Positions 55,056 through 62,300 of a stretch of DNA of 64,000 nt are shown piece after piece. This stretch comes from Corynebacterium testudinoris (lineage in GTDB: Bacteria > Actinomycetota > Actinomycetes > Mycobacteriales > Mycobacteriaceae). The DNA lies in assembly GCF_001021045.1 (NCBI RefSeq), contig NZ_CP011545.1, positions 248,001-312,000 of the forward strand, read 5' to 3'. The notes under the pieces were generated by a model. That model made no database searches. It was not told the origin of the DNA and saw only the letters and a program-made list of their open reading frames with translations. The first letter of the stretch is position 1. Each line of letters opens with the position of its first letter. A program made the position numbers and the translations under genes.

Positions 55056-55868
55056 GATGGTCCCGCTGGAGACCTCGCTGAGCCGGACATTGTTGCCCGT
55101 GAGGGTGAGGCGAACGGCGTTGTCGAGCACCTCAACGTTGTCGAGGCGCATGCCCTCGGAGGTGGCTTCGGACAGGCTCTGCTTGAGGGAATCGGTGATC
55201 ATCGTGGTCACCTGCTCGGGCAAATCGAAGCCGAATAGGGTCGCCCCCATGGCCTCGAAGGAGAGGGCGCCGTCCTGGGGGACTGGGCGGAGCCGGAGCT
55301 GGGCAGCCCCGTCGGTGAACTCGACGTCGATAGTGTTTTCGCTCGGGTTGGACGTGATGTCGGTGACCTTGATCAGCTGCTGCATGAGCTGGGCGCCCAC
55401 GTTGGTATCACCGGAATCCATCTGCTCGGCCATGGAGATCTGCACGGTGGCCAGCAGGTAATCATCCGGCACCTCCGAGACGGCACGCAGGCTCGCCGCG
55501 ACCGGGTTGTTCGGGTCGGAGATGGACAGATCCGTCAGGGACAGGTGGGCGGCGGGCTGGCCCTTGATCTCAGGCAGTGCGTCCTGGTGAAGGATCTCCA
55601 GGGTGGAGGGGGTATCAATGTCCACGGACTTCACGTTGCCGGTCAGGACGGAGAAGACCAGCGGGGTGGCGCCGAAGGAGATCGAGGGATCCTCGGTCAC
55701 GGCGACGCCGTTGGCCTGGGCGTCCTCCCGGAAACCATCCCGGAGCTGATTACCGATGAACCAGCGCAGACCGAACTCCGCCACCAGCAGCACAACGAGG
55801 ATGGCGACGAGGATTCCGACGAGGAATTTCCATACGAGCGAAGAACCAGAGGAACGAGGCATGCCCAC
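55044..55868 (-). CDS. DUF2993 / LmeA-like phospholipid-binding protein
   Basis: A 274-residue protein with an N-terminal membrane anchor (about 12-33) and a DUF2993 domain outside the membrane, with the pattern LVFSVLTGNVKSVDIDTPS and later LFGFDLPEQVTTMI. The mycobacterial relative LmeA binds phospholipids and supports lipomannan elongation. GTG 55868 has GAGGA 6 nt upstream; ATG 55862 is an alternative. It is 13 bp downstream of the methyltransferase gene. Confidence 0.8.
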   Translation of the reverse strand: MGMPRSSGSSLVWKFLVGILVAILVVLLVAEFGLRWFIGNQLRDGFREDAQANGVAVTEDPSISFGATPLVFSVLTGNVKSVDIDTPSTLEILHQDALPEIKGQPAAHLSLTDLSISDPNNPVAASLRAVSEVPDDYLLATVQISMAEQMDSGDTNVGAQLMQQLIKVTDITSNPSENTIDVEFTDGAAQLRLRPVPQDGALSFEAMGATLFGFDLPEQVTTMITDSLKQSLSEATSEGMRLDNVEVLDNAVRLTLTGNNVRLSEVSSGTISGL

Positions 55869-55881
55869 TAGTGTTCCTCAC

Positions 55882-56694
55882 CTAGGAGTCGGGAGCAACC
55901 AGCTCCCAGGGGACTGTGAGCAGATTGTCACGGATATTCCGGCGAATGGGCTGCAGCGGCCAGCCCTCCTGGATGAGGAGATCGCGGGCCTGGCGCCACC
56001 GCACCCGCGGGCCATAGGGCTCCCAGCCGGCGCTGCGCACCCACGCGCTATCGGCGGCGGCGAGCAGGGCATGGATCTTCTCTCCGGGGACGTTGCGGTG
56101 GATAAGCGCCTTGGGCAGGCGTTCCGCCACATCCGAGGGCAGCTCCACGTCATCGGGATCCCAGGCCAGGGTGAGGCTCTGCGGGCCGCTCGCATCGAGG
56201 AGGATCCACGTTGCCCGTCGCCCCAGTTCGTCGCAGGTGCCTTCGAGGAAGAGTCCACCGGGGGCGAGGCGCTCTTGAACGCTGGCCCACGCCACCTCAA
56301 CTTGGTCGACGTCGTATTGGCGTAGCACGTTGAACGCCCGAACGAGGTGGGGCTGGTATCCGGCGAGCTCGAAGCCGCCGAGCTCGAATCGGACCCCGTC
56401 GCGCGGGGGCAGGACCCGAGCCGGGTCGATCTCGAGGCCGACCACCTCCACGCCGGGGTTGACCGTGCGCAGTCGGCTTGCCCACTCGACGGTGGTGGCG
56501 TGGGAGGCCCCGTACCCGACATCCACCGCCAAAGGTCTATCTTCCCCCTGGAGCAAGGCTCGCACCTGTGGGTGGTGGATCAACCAGCGATCAGAGCGCC
56601 GCAGCCGGTTGAATCCGGTGGTGCCGCGGGTAATAACACCAAAAGGCCGACCAGACCCGGACTCCGCACGGAGGTTGTGGGCATGATCGGCCAT
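55882..56694 (-). CDS. predicted SAM-dependent methyltransferase
   Basis: A 270-residue class I methyltransferase-like protein with motif I AVDVGYGASHATT (about residues 56-68) and acidic residue in VVGLEIDP. The N-terminal RPFGVITRGTTGFNRLRRSDRW is basic and may bind nucleic acid. The substrate is unknown. It is followed closely by the LmeA-like gene. ATG 56694 starts 21 bp after the DUF2505 gene end, same strand, so these three may be one operon. Confidence 0.75.
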   Translation of the reverse strand: MADHAHNLRAESGSGRPFGVITRGTTGFNRLRRSDRWLIHHPQVRALLQGEDRPLAVDVGYGASHATTVEWASRLRTVNPGVEVVGLEIDPARVLPPRDGVRFELGGFELAGYQPHLVRAFNVLRQYDVDQVEVAWASVQERLAPGGLFLEGTCDELGRRATWILLDASGPQSLTLAWDPDDVELPSDVAERLPKALIHRNVPGEKIHALLAAADSAWVRSAGWEPYGPRVRWRQARDLLIQEGWPLQPIRRNIRDNLLTVPWELVAPDS

Positions 56695-56715
56695 GGCTGA
56701 TGCAAGCGAGGCGCG

Positions 56716-57219
56716 TTAAGCGTTCTCGGCGATCCAGGTGTTGGTGAGCTCACCTTCGTTGGTGAAGAGCTCGCCCAGGGCTTCGCCCACCTTCGGCTCG
56801 ATGGCGGGGCCCATGAACGGGATGTTGACGGAAACCTCGTTGGCGTAGGCGAGGGTGGTGGTCGAATCATCGCCGGTCAGGTTGATGTCGCCCTTGAAAT
56901 CCACCGGGGTGCCCTTGACGTCAGCGACGTAGGTGATGTGCGCGGCACCATCGGTGAGTGGGCCGACGGTGACGACTCGCTTGACCTTGAGCGCCTGCGA
57001 AATCATGGCGCGGACGGCCTCGGGGAGGATATCCAGCGGCAGGACCTCAAACAGGGTTGCCACGGCGCCACCCTCGGTGGTGGTGAACTCGTTGACCTCG
57101 CCCGGCTCGGGGGAGAGGTTCTCGGCGATGTAAGCCCAGTAATCGGCGTTGGTCAGCGCGGCGTGGACCTTTTCGGCCGGCTGATTGATGGTTACGGTGT
57201 TCTCACTGCGGGATGCCAT
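56716..57219 (-). CDS. DUF2505 SRPBCC-fold protein
   Basis: A 167-residue protein of the DUF2505 family (START/SRPBCC-like lipid or ligand-binding fold), beginning MASRSENTVTINQPAEKVHAAL and ending NTWIAENA. No membrane segment. ATG 57219 lies 7 nt after TAGTCT and is leaderless. It is divergent from murB with only 24 bp between the two start codons. Confidence 0.82.
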   Translation of the reverse strand: MASRSENTVTINQPAEKVHAALTNADYWAYIAENLSPEPGEVNEFTTTEGGAVATLFEVLPLDILPEAVRAMISQALKVKRVVTVGPLTDGAAHITYVADVKGTPVDFKGDINLTGDDSTTTLAYANEVSVNIPFMGPAIEPKVGEALGELFTNEGELTNTWIAENA

Positions 57220-57243
57220 GGATAACAGACTACCGTTAAACAC
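57220..57243. promoter_or_regulatory. 24-bp bidirectional leaderless promoter (DUF2505 / murB)
   Basis: Minus-strand -10 TAGTCT (57227-57232) and plus-strand -10 TACCGT (57231-57236) overlap by 2 bp, and each sits 7 nt from its start codon. Each -35 region must lie in the other gene. Confidence 0.65.
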
Positions 57244-58383
57244 GTGACTGACCCATCAAGCACCCCGGACCTGTACGAGCATCTCCAGGCAATTGACAGC
57301 GTCGCCATCGACGAGGACGCGACCTTCGCCGACCTGACCTCCCTTCACTTGGGTGGCCGTCCGCGGTTGACGGTGCGATGTGGCACCGACTCCGCTGTCG
57401 CGGAGGTCGTCATGCTTCTCGACGCCCGCGGGATTGATTTCCTCATCGTCGGCGGAGGGTCCAACCTGGTCGTCGCCGATGGCGATCTGGATCTGGTGGC
57501 CGTGGTGGTGGAGAACCGGGAGATTTCCCTCACCACTGAGGGCGTGCTGCGCGCCGGGGCGGGGGCGGTGTGGGATGACGTCGTCGTGGCCTCCGTGGAG
57601 GCGGGCTTCGGTGGTATCGAATGCCTCTCGGGAATCCCCGGGTCTGCGGGTGCGACCCCGGTGCAAAACGTTGGCGCCTATGGGGCGGAGATTTCTGATG
57701 TCCTGGTGCAGGTCCTCCTCCTCGAACGCTCCACGGGGGAGATGGCGTGGGTGCCCGCCTCCTCGTTGGAGTTGGACTACCGCTATTCCAATCTCAAGTT
57801 CAGCAACCGGGCGATCGTCTTGGCCATTGAGCTGCAGCTGTCCACCGATGGGCTGTCGGGTCCGCTGCGTTATGGGGAGCTCGCGCGTCGCCTGGGTGTC
57901 ACGGAGGCCGGCGAACGCCGCCCGGTCGCTGATGTCCGCGCGGCGGTGCTTCAGCTCCGGCGTGGGAAGGGCATGGTCATCGACCCGGCGGACCATGACA
58001 CGTGGTCGGCGGGATCTTTCTTTACCAACCCCATCGTTCCCGTCGCCCTGGCCGATGAGGTGCAAGCACGAGTGCGTCAGCTGCGCGGGGATGAAGATGC
58101 CGAGCGTATGCCGCGCTTCCCGGCGGGGCCCAGAACGACCAAGGTGAAGCTGTCGGCGGCGTGGCTCATCGATCGCGCGGGCTTTGCCAAGGGCTTCCCC
58201 GGCGAGGGGGCGCCGGTGCGGCTGTCCACCAAGCACACCCTCGCGCTGACCAACCGTGGTTCGGCCACGACGGCGGACCTGGTGGCGCTGGCTCGCCAGG
58301 TCCGTGATGGCGTCCAGGAGACCTTTGGTGTTGCGTTGGTGCCCGAGCCGGTGTGGGTTGGGGTCTCCATCGACTCGCCATAG
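57244..58383 (+). CDS. murB: UDP-N-acetylenolpyruvoylglucosamine reductase
   Basis: A 379-residue FAD enzyme of the MurB type, reducing the enolpyruvyl group to give UDP-MurNAc for peptidoglycan. Visible motifs are LGGRPRL, the FAD-binding VGGGSNLVV, GGIECLSGIPGSAGATPVQNVGAYG and the C-terminal SAAWLIDRAGFAKG with catalytic Ser/Glu region. GTG 57244 follows a -10 box by 7 nt; no ribosome-binding site. The next gene's -10 box uses the murB stop codon. Confidence 0.94.
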   Translation: MTDPSSTPDLYEHLQAIDSVAIDEDATFADLTSLHLGGRPRLTVRCGTDSAVAEVVMLLDARGIDFLIVGGGSNLVVADGDLDLVAVVVENREISLTTEGVLRAGAGAVWDDVVVASVEAGFGGIECLSGIPGSAGATPVQNVGAYGAEISDVLVQVLLLERSTGEMAWVPASSLELDYRYSNLKFSNRAIVLAIELQLSTDGLSGPLRYGELARRLGVTEAGERRPVADVRAAVLQLRRGKGMVIDPADHDTWSAGSFFTNPIVPVALADEVQARVRQLRGDEDAERMPRFPAGPRTTKVKLSAAWLIDRAGFAKGFPGEGAPVRLSTKHTLALTNRGSATTADLVALARQVRDGVQETFGVALVPEPVWVGVSIDSP

Positions 58384-58386
58384 ACT
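58381..58386 (+). promoter_or_regulatory. -10 box TAGACT overlapping the murB stop
   Basis: TAGACT includes the TAG stop of murB and lies 7 nt upstream of ATG 58394, giving a leaderless start for the dehydrogenase gene. Confidence 0.5.
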
Positions 58387-58393
58387 GGCCCGC

Positions 58394-59344
58394 ATGGGGA
58401 ATTCACTTGTTGTCATCGGCGCCGGGCACGTGGGCAGCTACGTTGTGGCCGACGCCGCCGCCTCTGGACTCTTCCGTGACATCGCCGTCATCGATCTCGA
58501 TGAGGGCGTAGCGCACGGTGAGGCGTTGGACCAGCACCACGCGACGGCGCTGCCCAGTCGCACCAACACCCACATTCATGCCGGCAGCTATGCCGATTGT
58601 GCGGGCGCGGATGTCATCATCATTGCCGCCGGGCCCTCCATCATCCCGGATCCCGATAGCCCGGACGGCCCGCCCGATCGCACCTTGCTCACTGAGCACA
58701 ATTCTCAGGTCATCCGCCAGGTCATGGGGGATATCGCGGCGGTAACCACGGAGCCGGTGGTCATCATCATCACCAATCCGGTGGATACCCTCGCCTACAT
58801 CGCGGCGACGGAATTCGGCTTCCCGGATGGCCGGGTCTTTGGCACCGGCACGATGCTTGATTCGGCTCGCATGCGTCGGCTCATCGGCGACCGGCACGGC
58901 ATCGATCCCAGCTCCGTCACCGGGGTCATGCTCGGTGAACACGGTCTCTCGGCGGTCCCGGCGCTCAGCCAGATCAATGTCTCGGGCATGCCCCTGGAGG
59001 AGCTTGGCCTGGGCGAACCCTATGAGCTGGAAGAGCTGGCCAGTGCTGTCGTCTCCGCCGCCTATGAGGTCTTCAACGCCAAGGGCTGGACGAATGCGGG
59101 TGTTGCCCAGTCGGCGGTCCTCCTGGCCCGCACGGTGCTTCTCGACGAACGCAGTGTCTACCCCGTCAGCCTGCCCCTCACGGGCCAGTACGGGCTTACC
59201 GATGTCGCCCTGTCCCTGCCGTGTGTCATCGGTGCCGGTGGCGTGCACACACGTCTGGCCCCGCGGATCACCGCTGAGGAACAGACGCGACTGGCGGCGT
59301 CTGCCTCGGTGATCCGCGAGGCCATGGCGAGGGCGGGCTGCTAA
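58394..59344 (+). CDS. L-lactate/malate dehydrogenase family protein
   Basis: A 316-residue NAD-dependent 2-hydroxyacid dehydrogenase: GAGHVGSYVV (NAD), DxD-like VIDLDEG at strand 2, the ITNPVDTLAYIA region, LDSARMRRL (Asp168/Arg171) and the catalytic His in MLGEHGLSAVP. It differs from typical corynebacterial LdhA in the substrate-loop segment (PSIIPDPDSPDGPPDRTLL), which is unusually long and Pro-rich, so the substrate is uncertain. ATG 58394 is leaderless. It is convergent with fas, overlapping by 4 bp. Confidence 0.85.
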   Translation: MGNSLVVIGAGHVGSYVVADAAASGLFRDIAVIDLDEGVAHGEALDQHHATALPSRTNTHIHAGSYADCAGADVIIIAAGPSIIPDPDSPDGPPDRTLLTEHNSQVIRQVMGDIAAVTTEPVVIIITNPVDTLAYIAATEFGFPDGRVFGTGTMLDSARMRRLIGDRHGIDPSSVTGVMLGEHGLSAVPALSQINVSGMPLEELGLGEPYELEELASAVVSAAYEVFNAKGWTNAGVAQSAVLLARTVLLDERSVYPVSLPLTGQYGLTDVALSLPCVIGAGGVHTRLAPRITAEEQTRLAASASVIREAMARAGC

Positions 59345-62300
59345 GCCTTCGGGTACACCCCGTCCTCACCCAGACGAGCATCCTCATTGAGGAGCAGGGC
59401 GATCTCGGCCTCGTGGTCGCCCACGGCCGGGAGACGTCGTCCCTCGACCTGAGTAAACAGCTCCGCGCGGCCGATCATGCCAGCCTCGAAGTGCTGCGCG
59501 CCGGAGCGCAGGCGGTTGGTGGCCCGCTCCCGCCACGCAGTGACATCGCCCCCGGAGCGGGCCAGGGCGGCCTCGAAGACGGCCGGGTGAGCGAGCACCA
59601 CGACGGCACCGACATGGCCGAAGCCGAGTGAGGTGAGCACGCCAGCCTTGACGGCACCCTCACCCAGGGCCAGTGGCGAGCGCAACCACACCAGCGGGCG
59701 GGCCTTCGGGGCGATGAGCGGATCGACGCAGTCCAACGCTGCATTGGCCGGTAGGGTACCGGTGCGCAGGATGTCCACCAGGCCACCCATTTGGAACAGT
59801 GCCGCTCCGGCCTTCGCGTGACCGGTGAGGGATTTCTGCGAGACGACGAACAGCGGGTTGCCGTCCGTGCGGCCCACGGCCTCCCACAGGCGGGAATGCA
59901 GCTCCGATTCGTTCGGATCGTTGGCGTTGGTGGAGGTGTCGTGCTTGGACACCACGCGCACGTCGTCGGGGGTGAGACCCAAGGAGCGAAGCGAGCGAGC
60001 CAGGCGGGAGTTCTCCCGGCCACGCGCGGCGCCCAAGGCTCCCAGGCCCGGCGCCGGGATCGACGTGTGGGCGCCATCGCCATAGGAGGCGGCGTGCGCC
60101 ACCACGGCGAGGACCGGCAGGCCCAGTTCCGCGGCGACGGAGGCGCGGGCCAGCAGCACGGTGCCACCGCCCTCGGCCTCGAGGAAGCCGCCGCGTCGGC
60201 GGTCGTTGGCGCGGGAGATGAAGCGGTCGCTGATCCCCTTCGCCGTCATGGCGGCGGTCTCGGCGGTGGCGTTCATGTCGCCGAAGCCGGTGAGCGATTC
60301 GACCTGGACATCGTCAATACCGCCGGCGACCACGAAGTCGGCCTTGCCAAGCGCGATCTTGTCCACGCCTTCCTCAATGGAAACGGCTGCGGTGGCGCAG
60401 GCGGCGACCGGGTGGATCATCGAGCCGTAGCCACCCACCAGCGACTGCATGACGTGCGCGGCCACGACGTTGGGCAGTGCCTCCTGCAGGATGTCGGAGG
60501 GGCGCTCTTGCCCGAGGAACCGGGACACGAACACCTTGTGGAGGGATTCCATGCCGCCGATGCCGGTGCCCTGGGTCGAAGCAACATCACCGGGGTGGAC
60601 GGCGCGCAGCAGCTCGGCGGGGGTGAACCCGGCGGAGATGAACGCGTCGACAGCGGTGACGAGGTTCCACACTGCGATGCGGTCGAGGCCCTCGATCATG
60701 GAGGCGGGGATGCCCCAGCGTGCCGGGTCGAAGCCTTCTGGCATCTGGCCAGCGACGGAGCGGGTGAGGGTGGCCTTGCGGGGGACACGTGCGGTGGCAC
60801 CCTTGACGCGGGTGATGGTCCACTCGCCGTCGATAAGCGCGACGCGCGTCTTGTCGGGATCGGCGCTTTCGATGTCGCGGGCTTCGGCCTCGGAGGGGAC
60901 GGTGAAGGTGATGTCCTTGTCCAGGAAGACCTCGGTGACGTCGATGGAACCGCCGTCGGTGAGGAAGTACTTGTCGCTCAAGCGGCGGATGCCGGAGCGG
61001 GCGATAACCTCGTCGCGGAAGCGTTCGTAGACCTCGTCCTCGGGGACCTCGGCGCCGGAGGCGTCGTACCAGCCCGGGCGGGGATCCTCGGCCCAGGAAA
61101 TGAGGCCGGTCATCCAGGCCAACTCCAGGACTCCGGCGGCGGTGAGATCGACGCTGCCGTCACGCTGGATGCCGTATTCGGCCTGGGCGCGGGTGCGGCC
61201 CGAGCCCCAGGAGGAAACCTCGCCGAGGCCGACCATGACGATCATGTCTTCGAGATCGCGGGTCACCTCGCCAACAGTGACATCGCCGGGTTGGGTGGGA
61301 TGCGCGGCGTTGGGCAGGGCGTTGATGGTGGTGTCTTCAGCGGCATCGGTGCCTAGAACTGCGGCTTCGGCATCGGCACGGGCGGCGTCCGCCAGCGCGG
61401 ACATGGAGACGGCGGAGGAACCGAGCCCGCCGGTGAGGTCCGCCTCGACGGGGGCCTGCGCGGCCTGCGCTTTCACCTCGGGGGAAGCGAGGTGAAGCAG
61501 CTCGGAGGAGATCTCCTCCGGGGACCACACGTGGATACCGGCCTTCTCGGCGGCGGGGACGAGGACGTCATTGCCACCCATGAGCGAGGTGCCAGAGACC
61601 CAGCCAATCTTCGCCTGGGCGAGGGTGACACCCTCCGGCCAGCCAGCCTCGGCGGACCACTTGGCCAGGATGGCGTCGAGGGCAGCCTTGACCTCGCCGT
61701 AGGCTCCGTCGCCGCCGAACATGCCGCGGTTGGGGGAACCGGGGAGGACGACGTGGCAGCGGGTATCCGGGAACGCCGGATCGTTCTGCGCCAGCTGGGA
61801 GAGCCCGGCGATGGTGCGCTCCAGGCTCCACAGCAGCAGGCGGGTTTGGTTCTCGGCGGCCGCGCCCGCGTCGGCCAAGGAACCGGAAACGCTCGGGGCG
61901 GCGAAGGGGAACGCCAGGGTCGGCGTGAGCGCCGGCTTGAGGATCTTCACTTCGTTGCCCACTGATTCGCGCTGCTCGCTGCCGATCCACTCGATGAGCG
62001 CATCAACGTCGCGGTAGCTGGACAGGTTGGCGGGCACCAACCACAGTGCCGCATCCACGGAGGCGTGGCCTGCGAAGAGCTGGCGGGCGAATTCCTTGCG
62101 CGCTTGGCTGACGTTCGAGGCCGTCATGATGACGGTCGCACCACCGGCCAGCAGGCCCTCGACGAGGGCGGCGGCGATGGACCCCGGCGCCGCGCCGGTG
62201 ACCAGGGCAACTTCGCCGAGGTAGCGCTGTTGCGGCTTATCGACGGCCGCGGTAGCAATCTCTTGCAGCAGCGCCGGGTCGGTGCCGCCGTTGGCGGCCC

